In this document: positions 53,624 to 62,981 of the stretch, piece by piece | Position numbering within the stretch: the stretch's first letter is position 1 | Layout: the number at the start of each line of letters is the position of its first letter | Assembly: GCF_003614975.1 (NCBI RefSeq) | Contig: NZ_QZWI01000010.1 | Location: 1-64,000 of the forward strand | Reading direction: 5' to 3' | Length of the DNA: 64,000 bases | Source of the DNA: Rahnella bruchi | Lineage (GTDB): Bacteria; Pseudomonadota; Gammaproteobacteria; Enterobacterales; Enterobacteriaceae | Notes under the pieces: model-generated | The model's database searches: none | Seen by the model: only the letters and a program-made list of their open reading frames with translations | What the model was told of the DNA's origin: nothing | Program-made: the position numbers and the translations under genes

Positions 53624-54594
53624 GCCGTTACCTGCTCGGGCGATTCGGACAGACATTCCTGACGTTGCTGGTGATGTCATTGCTGGTTTTTGGTGGTGTG
53701 TATCTGGTCGGTAATCCGGTGGATTTACTGCTCAGCACCACCGCGACACCCGCTGAACGCCTGAATGTGATCCAGTCCTTTGGCCTAGATAAACCGGTGT
53801 GGGAGCAATATGGCCTGTTCGTGGTCAACGCCCTGCACGGTGATATGGGCAACTCCTTTATCTACAACCAGCCCGCGCTGCACCTGATTTTTCAGCGTAT
53901 GCCCGCCACGCTCGAACTGGCGCTGGTGGCGTTTGTGCTGGCGCTGGTGATTGGTATTCCGCTCGGCGTGTATGCCGGTCTGCGCCCTGACGGCTGGTTA
54001 TCGAAGTCGATCATGACCGTCTCAATTTTAGGTTTCAGCCTGCCGACGTTCTGGATTGGTCTGATGATGATCATGCTGTTCAGCGTCAAACTCGGCGTGC
54101 TTCCGGCCTCCGGACGGGGTGCTACCGTGGACGTTTTCGGCGTGCCGGTCAGCCTGTTTACCGCCGACGGTCTCGCGCATCTCATCCTCCCCGCGTTCAA
54201 TCTGGCGTTGTTTAAAATCTCGCTGATCATCCGTCTGACGCGCGCCGGTGTGCTCGAATGCCTGCAACAGGATTTCATCCGTTTTGCCCGCGCCAAAGGG
54301 CTTTCGGAAAGCCGCATCGTGCTGGTTCACGTCCTGAAAAACACTCTGATCCCGCTGATTACCGTTATCGGCCTGGAGCTCGGTTCGCTTATCGCGTTTG
54401 CCGTGGTCACAGAAACCATTTACGCCTGGCCGGGAATGGGCAAGCTGATCATTGATTCTATCGCCGTGCTGGATCGCCCGGTGATCCTGGCGTACCTGAT
54501 GATAACTGTGGTGATGTTCAGCCTGATTAACCTGCTGGTGGACGTGCTGTACGTGCTGGTGGATCCGCGCGTCCGGCTGGGGGGCGAAAACTGA
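53620..54594 (+). CDS. ABC transporter permease, DppB/GsiC-like
   Basis: 324 residues. M-S-R-Y-L-L-G-R-F-G-Q-T-F-L start, six hydrophobic segments, and ATPase-contact loop D-F-I-R-F-A-R-A-K-G-L. Overlaps nucleoside hydrolase copy 2 by 4 bases and the next permease by 1 base. First membrane subunit of the transporter fed by the 49169 binding protein. Confidence 0.88.
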   Translation: MSRYLLGRFGQTFLTLLVMSLLVFGGVYLVGNPVDLLLSTTATPAERLNVIQSFGLDKPVWEQYGLFVVNALHGDMGNSFIYNQPALHLIFQRMPATLELALVAFVLALVIGIPLGVYAGLRPDGWLSKSIMTVSILGFSLPTFWIGLMMIMLFSVKLGVLPASGRGATVDVFGVPVSLFTADGLAHLILPAFNLALFKISLIIRLTRAGVLECLQQDFIRFARAKGLSESRIVLVHVLKNTLIPLITVIGLELGSLIAFAVVTETIYAWPGMGKLIIDSIAVLDRPVILAYLMITVVMFSLINLLVDVLYVLVDPRVRLGGEN

Positions 54595-55511
54595 TGTCGT
54601 CTGGATCCGTTCACTCGCGCAGCACCGTTCAGGGCAAACCGCATTCAGCGTTTTACCACACCGTGCGCGCGCTGCTGCGCGATAAATTCTCTCTGTGTGG
54701 CCTGATCATTTTAGGTATCGCCATTCTGTTCTCCGTGCTGGCGCCGTGGATTTCCCCGCAAAATCCGTACGATTTATCGCAGCTTGATATCATGGATGGT
54801 CGCCTGAAGCCGGGCACCGCCAGCCTGAGTGGCATGATTTACTGGCTGGGCACCGACGATCAGGGACGCGATTTACTCAGCGCGATTTTGTATGGCACGC
54901 GCACCAGCCTTCTGGTCGGGGTTTCCAGCGCGGTGATTGCGCTGACCATTGGCGCGGCTCTGGGGCTTATCAGCGCCTACGTGGGTGGCAAAACAGATGC
55001 GCTGATCATGCGCATTGTTGATATCCAGCTGAGCTTTCCGCCGATTCTGATCGCGCTGATTTTACTGGCGGTGCTCGGGCAGGGCGTCGATAAAATTATT
55101 CTGGCACTGGTAGTCACGCAATGGGCGTATTACGCACGCACCATTCGTGGCTCGGCGCTGCTCGAACGCCGCCGCAGTTATGTGGATGCCGCCCGCAGCA
55201 TGGCACTGTCTAACCCGCGTATTCTGTTCCGTCATATTTTGCCCAACTGCCTTCCCCCGCTGATTGTGGTGGCGACCATGCGCATTGCTTACGCCATCAT
55301 GCTCGAAGCCACCTTGTCATTTCTGGGTATCGGGCTGCCGGTTACCGAACCTTCACTCGGCCTGCTGATCGCCAACGGGTTTGATTATCTGATGTCCGGC
55401 GATTACTGGATAAGTTTCTTCCCCGGTATCACGCTGCTGGTGCTGATCGTCGCCATCAACTTAGTCGGTGACGCGCTGCGCGACATCCTCAACCCGCGAA
55501 ATAAGGATTGA
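54594..55511 (+). CDS. ABC transporter permease, DppC/GsiD-like
   Basis: 305 residues with W-L-G-T-D-D-Q-G-R-D (about 83-92) and the contact loop S-Y-V-D-A-A-R-S-M-A-L. Six hydrophobic segments after an N-terminal cytoplasmic part. It overlaps the upstream gene by one base (TGATG) and the fused ATPase gene by one base. Confidence 0.88.
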   Translation: MSSGSVHSRSTVQGKPHSAFYHTVRALLRDKFSLCGLIILGIAILFSVLAPWISPQNPYDLSQLDIMDGRLKPGTASLSGMIYWLGTDDQGRDLLSAILYGTRTSLLVGVSSAVIALTIGAALGLISAYVGGKTDALIMRIVDIQLSFPPILIALILLAVLGQGVDKIILALVVTQWAYYARTIRGSALLERRRSYVDAARSMALSNPRILFRHILPNCLPPLIVVATMRIAYAIMLEATLSFLGIGLPVTEPSLGLLIANGFDYLMSGDYWISFFPGITLLVLIVAINLVGDALRDILNPRNKD

Positions 55512-57313
55512 TGATGCATAACCCGGTTTTACAGGTCGATAAGCTGAATACCGCGTTTTCCGTGGACGGTGAATGGCTGAACGTAGTGCGGGATCTTTCC
55601 TTCTCCATTGGCCCTAAAGAAACGCTGGCGCTGGTGGGCGAATCCGGTTCCGGCAAAAGTGTGACGGCGATGTCCGTGATGCGTTTGCTGGATGAAAAGC
55701 AGACCCGCTATTCAGGCAGTATCCAGTTTGACGGCCAGGAATTACTCAGCCTGAACCGTGCGCAGATGCAAAGCATTCGCGGAAACCGCATAGGTATGAT
55801 TTTTCAGGAGCCAATGACCAGCCTGAATCCGGTGCTGAAAATCGGTGTGCAGATTACCGAAGTACTTAAACGCCATCGGGGCATGGACGATAAAACCGCC
55901 CGCGCTGAAGCGGTGCGCCTGCTGGAAAAAGTGCGTATTCCGGCCGCCACCTCGCGGCTTAACGAGTATCCGCTGAGCTTTTCCGGTGGCATGCGTCAGC
56001 GCGTGGTGATTGCCATCGCGCTGGCCTGTAATCCCCGTTTGCTGATTGCTGACGAACCCACAACGGCGCTGGATGTGACCATTCAGGCGCAAATTCTGGG
56101 ACTGATTAAATCGTTGCAGGAAGAAGAGGGCATGTCGGTTCTGTTCATTACGCACGATATGGGCGTGGTGGCGGAAGTGGCGGATCGCACCCTGGTAATG
56201 CACCGTGGCGAAGCGGTGGAGCAGGCCACCACGCGGGAAATCTTCCATCTTCCCCGACACCCTTATACGCGGGCGCTGCTTTCAGCCGTGCCGCGACTCG
56301 GCGCAATGAACGGCGTGGCGCTGCCGAAACGCTTCCCGCTCACCGACATGCAAACCGGCGAACCGCAGCCGGTGGCGGAATCAGTCGATACGCTGCGCGC
56401 AGGGCTGCCGGTGTTGGACGTTAAAAATCTGGTGACACGTTTTGATGTGAAATCCGGCCTGCTGCGACGTGTTTCTGCCCGCGTGCATGCGGTCGAAGAC
56501 CTGTCGTTCAGCCTGCAACCGGGCGAAACGCTGTCGCTGGTAGGCGAATCCGGCTGCGGAAAATCCACCACCGGACGTACGATTTTACGCCTGACCGAAG
56601 CGACTTCCGGCGAAGTGCTGATTGCCGGGCAGGATATCCGCCGCGCAGACAGTGCGCGGCTGGCGGAGATCCGCACCCAGGCGCAGATGATTTTTCAGGA
56701 TCCGTACGAAAGCCTGAACCCGAGAATGCGCATCGGTCAGGCGATTACCGAACCGATGATAAGCCTCGGACTGCACAATGCCGAAAGCGCGAAGCGCCGC
56801 GTGGCGCAACTGCTGGAACAGGTGGGATTACAAAGCAATATGGCGACGCGATTCCCGCATCAGTTCTCCGGCGGACAGCGCCAGCGCATCTGTATTGCCC
56901 GCGCGCTGGCGCTGGAGCCGAAAATGATCATCGCCGACGAAGCGGTTTCAGCGCTGGATGTGTCAGTGAAAGCGCAGGTGATCAATCTGATGCTCGATCT
57001 CCAGCAGGAACTCGGGCTGGCGTACCTGTTTATCTCGCACGATATGGCCGTCGTCGAGCGCATCAGCCACCGCGTGGCGGTGATGTATCTGGGTGAAATC
57101 GTGGAAATCGGTTCCCGCGCAGACATCTTCCAGAACCCGCAGCACACCTATACCCGCAAACTGCTGGCCGCCGTGCCGGTACCCGATCCGGATGTTCACC
57201 GCAAACGCACCGTGGTACCCGAAGAACTCGCCAGCCCGCTGCGCGCGGCGATCTATCAGCCGCCTGCGCGCCATTACCGTGAAGTCAGTGACGGGCATTT
57301 CGTGCAGCTGTAA
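55511..57313 (+). CDS. fused double ABC ATPase, GsiA/DppD-DppF type
   Basis: 600 residues from ATG 55511 (the next ATG at 55514 has better spacing from AAGGA). Two complete ATPase domains: the first with G-E-S-G-S-G-K-S, F-S-G-G-M-R-Q-R and [12 protein letters not shown], the second with [16 protein letters not shown] and I-I-A-D-E-A-V-S-A-L-D. In the second, the residue after Walker B Glu is Ala rather than Pro. The fusion makes a single protein serve both permeases. Last gene of the operon; convergent with the next gene, 9 bases away. Confidence 0.92.
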   Translation: MMHNPVLQVDKLNTAFSVDGEWLNVVRDLSFSIGPKETLALVGESGSGKSVTAMSVMRLLDEKQTRYSGSIQFDGQELLSLNRAQMQSIRGNRIGMIFQEPMTSLNPVLKIGVQITEVLKRHRGMDDKTARAEAVRLLEKVRIPAATSRLNEYPLSFSGGMRQRVVIAIALACNPRLLIADEPTTALDVTIQAQILGLIKSLQEEEGMSVLFITHDMGVVAEVADRTLVMHRGEAVEQATTREIFHLPRHPYTRALLSAVPRLGAMNGVALPKRFPLTDMQTGEPQPVAESVDTLRAGLPVLDVKNLVTRFDVKSGLLRRVSARVHAVEDLSFSLQPGETLSLVGESGCGKSTTGRTILRLTEATSGEVLIAGQDIRRADSARLAEIRTQAQMIFQDPYESLNPRMRIGQAITEPMISLGLHNAESAKRRVAQLLEQVGLQSNMATRFPHQFSGGQRQRICIARALALEPKMIIADEAVSALDVSVKAQVINLMLDLQQELGLAYLFISHDMAVVERISHRVAVMYLGEIVEIGSRADIFQNPQHTYTRKLLAAVPVPDPDVHRKRTVVPEELASPLRAAIYQPPARHYREVSDGHFVQL

Positions 57314-57321
57314 TCGTGCAA

Positions 57322-58605
57322 CTAAAGTGGCGATTTATCCCTTTGCCGCCAGCGTGTAAACCACGAATGCCGGACCGGATGCACCAGCGCGTGTAATGCC
57401 CGCGCATAATCGAGCATCAGCCCCGGTGTCCAGGCCATCGTCGTCGCGCGTTTTCGCAGCTGGGCAGCAATCCACAATTCAGGCATAAAAAATAATTTCA
57501 GGAAACGCCACCAGCCTCCGTGTCGGGAAATAACGCCCTCCAGCGCGGCTTCCAGCCCGTAGGCCACGCTGCTGGAGCAATTTCGCCAGGTCAGGTTATA
57601 AATCACCAGCTGGCGATAGCTTTCCCAGAATTGCTGTAACGCCTGCGCATTAAAATCACTGAACACAATTTTACGGTCTGATTCACACCAGCCCGCCGCC
57701 TCGCTGATGTAGCTCTTCTGATAAAGCCCCGGCACGTTGTTTTCCTGAATGGCTTTCAGGGTATTGAAAAACTCAGCGGGGGAGCGGTCGATGTCTGCTG
57801 CCGGATAAAGGCTGATATAGAGTTCCGGGGGCATCTCCAGCGCGGCATGGCCGGTTGAAATTACGCCATGCACATCTACTGCTGCGATATAACGGTTGAA
57901 CACCGGGCGCGGTACCGGCGAGTTCGCCGCCGAGCCTTCCGGTGTCCAGATATGCACAATGAGGGAACCTTCGGCGCGGGCAATGGCCGCTGGCAACGCA
58001 ATAACGGGGATCAGACCGGGAGGTGCCATCATGGCGGAAAGCGTAACGCCGTCGCGCATTTTAAAAGCGCGGTATGCCAGTGGAATACATTGGATCCCAC
58101 CGAGGATCATGATCATGCCGACAAACTGTGAAATGGTGCCGTGGTGATGGGTGGGATAGGGCAAAAACAGAAACAGGGCAAAAATCAGCTGAGCAACACC
58201 GCTGAAAAAGACCTGACGCCAGCGGTCATACCGCACCACCCAGGCTGACGCCATGACAAAAAGACCGGTAATGAAAAACGCGAAACCAAATAAAATGGCC
58301 AGCAGCAGATTACTGCTCTCGCGACCTGACAGGATCAACACCGCAATAAAGCAAAATATGCCGCCCTTAAAATAGAAGACTGACTTTTTCGCGCCGGACG
58401 CACTCCCGGCCAGAAAAAGCGTCACCAGGCTTTCTGCCAGCAGGATCAGACCGAAAACATGAAAAGGGAAGTAGCGCATTCCTTCCAGACCATCCATAAA
58501 GACAATCACGCCCAGCCCGCTCCATAACACGCCCATAATGGCCAGAACCGGCGCAGATTTACGCACAAAATTGGCACCCATCAGTAACAGTGCAAGTTGC
58601 AGCAT
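57322..58605 (-). CDS. HdeD-like (DUF308) membrane protein fused to a permuted-papain-like domain
   Basis: 427 residues. The first half (to about 180) has six hydrophobic segments in three helix pairs with F-M-D-G and G-L-x-x-I-x-G-type spacing, like HdeD acid-resistance proteins. The second half is soluble and carries H253 in S-T-G-H-A-A-L-E and C343 in R-N-C-S-S-S-V-A. A His-before-Cys order with N-C-x-x-x-V is typical of permuted NlpC/P60 or PPPDE-type cysteine hydrolases. Function unknown. It follows the MASE1 gene by 3 bases, so the two form an operon. Confidence 0.6.
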   Translation of the reverse strand: MLQLALLLMGANFVRKSAPVLAIMGVLWSGLGVIVFMDGLEGMRYFPFHVFGLILLAESLVTLFLAGSASGAKKSVFYFKGGIFCFIAVLILSGRESSNLLLAILFGFAFFITGLFVMASAWVVRYDRWRQVFFSGVAQLIFALFLFLPYPTHHHGTISQFVGMIMILGGIQCIPLAYRAFKMRDGVTLSAMMAPPGLIPVIALPAAIARAEGSLIVHIWTPEGSAANSPVPRPVFNRYIAAVDVHGVISTGHAALEMPPELYISLYPAADIDRSPAEFFNTLKAIQENNVPGLYQKSYISEAAGWCESDRKIVFSDFNAQALQQFWESYRQLVIYNLTWRNCSSSVAYGLEAALEGVISRHGGWWRFLKLFFMPELWIAAQLRKRATTMAWTPGLMLDYARALHALVHPVRHSWFTRWRQRDKSPL

Positions 58606-58608
58606 CGC

Positions 58609-59889
58609 TTACGCCTCCCTGACTGTTCGGGTGAAGCCCCGGTTGGGCAATTCTTCTGACCAGGAGCCAATAATGACCACACCTTCCGGTTGCGGCAGGC
58701 CTGTCAGTTTCGTTTCCTGAAGCTGTATTTTTATTTTCGGCGAGAGCTGGATCAGGAAAGAGAAAGTGTCTGTGACCATGCCGCCGTGGCTGATGGTTTC
58801 CCAGCGCGCGCGCATTCGTTTTGCGTCGTCCGGCGAAAGCAGCGCCAGCAGCTCATCCGCATGATGAATCTTCAGAAGATGTTGCGTAAGAGGCGTAACC
58901 GACGTCTGGTCCCAGGTCAGACGCCCGCTTTGAGGGATCAGATAATAAGAGGACGCCATACCCGGCACATTCCGCTTAAGCACATACACAAAATTTAGCA
59001 GCAAAGCGGTGCCGGAGAGATAGCATTGCGCCAGCAGCAGCGGTTCTCCTGACCGTAAGCCCGGAATAAACAGCGGGCCAAGACGGTGCCAGGAGCAATA
59101 AATAACAATCGTGCTGAAACTGAGAAAGGCCAGTGCACCAAGACGGTTACCGCTGGCAATCGGGATGGCGATCATGATCATGACCGGGATGCAGGCCAGG
59201 ATAAAATGCAACGCTTCGCTACGCGCATCATCAAAAGGTTGACTGAAAACCCACGCGGCGCAAAGACATAACCCTATCCATAATCCGCCACCGGTCAGGC
59301 ATTTACGTAAAACTAAGGGTTCCGGTTTCCAGAACAATCCCATGATAATGGTGGTCAGCAAAATGGTGCCGACCACATTCGCCGACCACCAGATCCACAG
59401 CGTCTGAACAAAATTGATATTGTGACGATACAACACCCATCCCGCGCCTGCAGCCGCGGCGACTGCGCTTATTACCACCGTGGCAGCCAGCCAGATCAGC
59501 ACGTTGACCTGCATGTCATCCGGACGTCTGAAGCGCCGCACGAGCCACGCAATCGCAAAATCGTTGCCCAGTGAAATCATCGAATGCACCAGCGAGGTTT
59601 CCAGCGAGTGCCGCATCGTGACGTCCAGCAGCGTCCGTACGATAAACAAACCTAAAAACAGAGGAGGCCAGAACCTGCGTGGTGTTAACAAAAATGCCGC
59701 CACCGCAAGGCCAGCGGGAAACCAGACAAATGAAACCTGGCTCAGGGGATCATCAAGAAACAAAGAGATATACCCGAGAGAAAAGTAGAGCGCGCACCAT
59801 AACAGCAGCTGTAAATAGAATTTAGCAGGGGACAAAGCGACCTCGCGATTAGATTCAAAGCACTGAGTTGTAGCTAAAGCGTAGAACAA
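58609..59889 (-). CDS. orphan MASE1-domain membrane protein
   Basis: 426 residues. The first 280 residues are the eight-or-more-helix MASE1 sensor: L-S-Q-V-S-F-V-W-F-P-A-G-L-A, L-F-L-G-L-F, and S-A-N-V-V-G-T-I-L-L-T near 175. MASE1 normally sits on histidine kinases or GGDEF/EAL proteins. Here it is followed only by about 110 residues without kinase or GGDEF motifs. That tail may signal to the HdeD/papain-like protein encoded next. Confidence 0.7.
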   Translation of the reverse strand: MFYALATTQCFESNREVALSPAKFYLQLLLWCALYFSLGYISLFLDDPLSQVSFVWFPAGLAVAAFLLTPRRFWPPLFLGLFIVRTLLDVTMRHSLETSLVHSMISLGNDFAIAWLVRRFRRPDDMQVNVLIWLAATVVISAVAAAAGAGWVLYRHNINFVQTLWIWWSANVVGTILLTTIIMGLFWKPEPLVLRKCLTGGGLWIGLCLCAAWVFSQPFDDARSEALHFILACIPVMIMIAIPIASGNRLGALAFLSFSTIVIYCSWHRLGPLFIPGLRSGEPLLLAQCYLSGTALLLNFVYVLKRNVPGMASSYYLIPQSGRLTWDQTSVTPLTQHLLKIHHADELLALLSPDDAKRMRARWETISHGGMVTDTFSFLIQLSPKIKIQLQETKLTGLPQPEGVVIIGSWSEELPNRGFTRTVREA

Positions 59890-60010
59890 ATGGATCCAAC
59901 AGAGAGGGTTTTACCTCTGTCAGCGAAAACCTCGAAGAAGGCAGGCCGGGAACGCAGGAGAGTATAAACTTTAAAGCTGGCGTCTTTTCTTTTTCAAATC
60001 AGAAGGTGTT

Positions 60011-60346
60011 ATGTACAAAATCTATCTTATTCTTGCCGTTTCGATATGCGCAGAAACACTGGCTACCTCAATGATGAAAGCGTCTGACGGTTTTACCCGA
60101 TTATTCCCCAGTATCATTGTGGTCGTGGGTTATGCGATTTCATTTTATGGGCTTTCTCAGGTCGTAAAAGTCATGAATATCGGCATCGCCTATGCCATCT
60201 GGGCGGGTATGGGGATTTTCCTGGTATCGACCCTGTCATTTTTCATCTACAAACAACGACTGGATATCCCCGCGCTGATTGGTATGGCCTGTATCGCCAT
60301 CGGCATCATGATTATTCAGCTCTACTCAAAATCAGTGACGCACTAA
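60011..60346 (+). CDS. emrE: small multidrug resistance efflux protein EmrE
   Basis: 111 residues, four hydrophobic helices. The essential glutamate is Glu15 in A-E-T in helix 1, with W-A-G-x-G in helix 3. SMR proteins export quaternary cations with H+ antiport as dimers. Ribosome-binding site AGAAGG upstream. A 331-base gap follows, containing a solitary iteron. Confidence 0.92.
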   Translation: MYKIYLILAVSICAETLATSMMKASDGFTRLFPSIIVVVGYAISFYGLSQVVKVMNIGIAYAIWAGMGIFLVSTLSFFIYKQRLDIPALIGMACIAIGIMIIQLYSKSVTH

Positions 60347-60678
60347 CCGGTCTACGCCGCGTGTGATTTATCGCCCTGCCAAATGATGATTACCGGCCAT
60401 ATCCGCCGGTTTTATGGTGGCGCTTACATTAGTTACAACATACTTATATGTGGAGACATTTTCTGATCGAGTTATCTGTATGTGCCTTTTTCGTTTGAGA
60501 CTCTGCGCGCCTCTGTAGCCCGCATGGCAGGCGGGAACTGGCTTAGCTGCGTAACGGATAAGAATTACCCTAACAGTCATTATGAAAATGCCTTGACCCT
60601 GTGATAGTGATCACGTTTATTACGATGATTCTACCGTTTTGAAATAATTCACCTTGCTAAGTATAAGGATAATAAATA
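60347..60678. other. gap between emrE and the MFS gene
   Basis: No gene is seen. It contains an iteron-like site at 60447-60468. A TATAAGGATAATAAATA-like stretch at 60661-60677 sits just before the MFS start. Confidence 0.5.
60447..60468 (+). repeat. solitary iteron-like site
   Basis: TATGTGGAGACATTTTCTGATC, identical to the best origin iterons, 30 kb from the origin and in a non-coding gap. Confidence 0.85.
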
Positions 60679-61890
60679 ATGACTGAGTGCTCATCGCTGG
60701 ACACCCGGCCAGAAACCTCTGCTTTCCGCCGCTGGCTGGCGGTTTTCTCACTCGCCTGCGGCACGTTCGCGCTGGTTAATACTGAATTTCTGCCGATCGG
60801 ATTGCTTTCGCCAATCGCGCAATCTCTGGGTGTCACTGAAGGTCATGCCGGGCTGGCGGTGATGTTGCCCGGTTTGGTGGCGGCGATTTCTGCGCCGCTG
60901 ATCATGTTGTTCGCCCGCAAAATGGACCGACGCAACCTGCTGCTGTTGCTCTCCGCGACGGTGATTGTGGCCAACGGAATCGCCGTGATGGCGCAGACTT
61001 TCAACATTCTGCTGATCGGACGCATCATTCTGGGCATCGGCGTGGGCGGCTTCTGGTCGTTTGCCATTCCGTCCGGGCGACGGCTGGTGTCGGAAGAGCA
61101 GGGCGCACGGGCGATTTCCCTGATCACCGCAGGCGTGGCGGTCGGCACCGTCGCGGGGGTTCCGGCGGGCGCGTTTATTGGCGACCTGTTTGGCTGGCGC
61201 ATGGCGTTTACCCTGAACGCGGTGCTGGCGCTGGTATTCTTCGTGTTGCAATGGCTGGCGCTGCCTTCGTTGCCCGCGCAGCAATCTATAGGCCTGCGTG
61301 CCATGCTGGGCGTCACCAAAGTGGCGGGGATACGTTACGCGCTGATCATCGGCATCTTCATGGCGGGCGGTCATTTCGCGGCTTATACCTATCTTGAGCC
61401 GTGGCTGCGCTTCAATCTGCATCTTTCTGCCAGTGACATCTCGTTGCTGCTGATGGGTTATGGCGTCGCGGGTCTGGTGGGAACGCTGACGACTGAAATC
61501 AGCGTGCGTGAATTCGGCGTGAAGAGAGCGTTCATGCTCAATATGCTGCTGCTCAGCGTATCGGTGCTGGTGTTGTCACTGTTTCAGGTGCCGTTAGCGC
61601 TGGCCTGTGCGCTGGTGATCTTGTGGGGATTAGCGTTTGGCGCACTGCCGGTGTGTCTGAATATCTGGACGTATCAGGCATCGCCTGCGCTTTTCGAAAC
61701 CGGTTCGGCGTTGCTGGTGTGTGTCTTTCAGACCTCGCTGGCGCTGGGCGCGTTGTTTGGCGGGATCCTGGCTGACAATTCCGGCGTCAGCAGTGCTTTC
61801 CTGCTCGGCGGCGTGCTGACATTGCTGGCGGGCATTACGATTTTCCTGTCACGCCCGCAGCCCGTTACCTTGCATGGTTCGACGCAGTGA
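60679..61890 (+). CDS. DHA1-type MFS exporter
   Basis: 403 residues, twelve hydrophobic segments. It has the DHA1 features: a loop 2-3 motif with R-K-M-D-R-R-N, G-R-I-I-L-G-I-G-V-G-G-F-W in TM4, and motif C-like A-G-V-A-V-G-T-V-A-G-V-P-A-G in TM5. It resembles the NepI/AraJ group of sugar or purine-nucleoside efflux proteins, but the substrate is not fixed by sequence. The nucleoside hydrolases in the window make a nucleoside link tempting, though the genes are 7 kb apart. Confidence 0.8.
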   Translation: MTECSSLDTRPETSAFRRWLAVFSLACGTFALVNTEFLPIGLLSPIAQSLGVTEGHAGLAVMLPGLVAAISAPLIMLFARKMDRRNLLLLLSATVIVANGIAVMAQTFNILLIGRIILGIGVGGFWSFAIPSGRRLVSEEQGARAISLITAGVAVGTVAGVPAGAFIGDLFGWRMAFTLNAVLALVFFVLQWLALPSLPAQQSIGLRAMLGVTKVAGIRYALIIGIFMAGGHFAAYTYLEPWLRFNLHLSASDISLLLMGYGVAGLVGTLTTEISVREFGVKRAFMLNMLLLSVSVLVLSLFQVPLALACALVILWGLAFGALPVCLNIWTYQASPALFETGSALLVCVFQTSLALGALFGGILADNSGVSSAFLLGGVLTLLAGITIFLSRPQPVTLHGSTQ

Positions 61891-61899
61891 TCGGATAAC

Positions 61900-61920
61900 G
61901 ATCAGGAAATCTTTCCACAT
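61900..61920 (-). repeat. solitary iteron-like site, inverted
   Basis: On the minus strand ATGTGGAAAGATTTCCTGATC, a full match to the origin iterons, 10 bases after the MFS stop. Confidence 0.85.
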
Positions 61921-62091
61921 TTGAAAATTCTTCTTTTCCAAAGCCTGCATAGTGCGGGCTTTAATTTTTTCTGGTTTTTTGCATTAGGTTATTTCATTTT
62001 CGTATTTGCCGATCGGGAATCGATTTGAAACACTGTCGGCTTAACAGTTTGTTTCAACTTGAATATTTATTCACGGAAAGAGTAAACCTTT

Positions 62092-62904
62092 ATGCGCACC
62101 TTATTAAAACTATCCGTTCTGGCATTATCTCTGGCGGGCGCACTGGCGCTGAGCGCTTGTGATCAGAAATCCAATGAGAATCACATCAAGGTCGGGATCA
62201 GTGCAGGTATCGATCAGCAGATGTGGGAAACCATCAAAAAAACCGCCAAAGACAAATACAATCTGGATGTCGACGTGGTGACGTTCAACGATTTTGTATT
62301 GCCGAATTCCGCGCTGAGCAGCGGTGATATCGACGTTAACGCCTTCCAGCACCGTCCTTATCTGGATAAACAAATCAAAGAACGCGGTTACAAGCTGGCG
62401 GAAGTGGGGAAAACCTTCGTTTATCCGATCGCTGGATATTCCCGCAAAATTAAATCCATCGATCAGCTGAGTGACGGCGCACAGGTGGCGGTGCCTAACG
62501 ATCCGACAAATCTTGGCCGCTCGCTGTTGCTGCTGCAAAAAGTCGGGCTGATCAAACTGAAAGAGGGCGTGGGTCTGTTGCCGACGTCGCTGGATATTAT
62601 CGAAAATCCAAAGCATCTGAAGATTGTTGAAATCGAAGCGCCTCAGCTGACCCGCGCGATTGACGATAACAAAATCGAGCTGGCGATCATCAATACGACG
62701 TATTCAGGCCAGATCGGGCTGACGCCAGGTAAAAACGGACTCTTTGTGGAAGACAAAGATTCACCTTACGTGAACATCATTGTGGCGCGTGAAGATAACA
62801 AAGACAGTCAGGCGGTGAAGGAACTGGTGGAAGCTTATCAGACTGACGCCACCGTCAAAGCGGCAGATGCCATCTATCATGGCGATGCAGTAAAAGGCTG
62901 GTAA
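62092..62904 (+). CDS. nlpA: MetQ/NlpA family lipoprotein
   Basis: 270 residues. Signal peptide with lipobox L-S-A-C (Cys23) gives an acylated, membrane-anchored periplasmic protein. The body matches MetQ/NlpA: V-K-V-G-x-S-type start (I-K-V-G-I-S), Q-H-R-P-Y-L-D, A-V-P-N-D-P-T-N-L-G-R. MetQ binds methionine for the MetNI transporter. No metN or metI gene is adjacent, so this is an orphan like E. coli NlpA. It ends before a strong terminator. Confidence 0.85.
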   Translation: MRTLLKLSVLALSLAGALALSACDQKSNENHIKVGISAGIDQQMWETIKKTAKDKYNLDVDVVTFNDFVLPNSALSSGDIDVNAFQHRPYLDKQIKERGYKLAEVGKTFVYPIAGYSRKIKSIDQLSDGAQVAVPNDPTNLGRSLLLLQKVGLIKLKEGVGLLPTSLDIIENPKHLKIVEIEAPQLTRAIDDNKIELAIINTTYSGQIGLTPGKNGLFVEDKDSPYVNIIVAREDNKDSQAVKELVEAYQTDATVKAADAIYHGDAVKGW

Positions 62905-62931
62905 TACGTAGATAAGTATTAATGATTATTG

Positions 62932-62963
62932 AATCCTGAGATTCTAAAATCTCAGGATTTTTT
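62932..62963 (+). terminator. rho-independent terminator after nlpA
   Basis: Eleven-bp stem (AATCCTGAGAT/ATCTCAGGATT), 6-base loop, then a T run. Confidence 0.85.
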
Positions 62964-62981
62964 GTTTCTGCGAAGTTAGAC

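Noticed and set aside
60748..61422. 224-codon minus-strand frame opposite the MFS gene
   Set aside because: Composition is Arg/Gln/His-rich and has no recognisable domain. It is an antisense shadow of a membrane protein gene.
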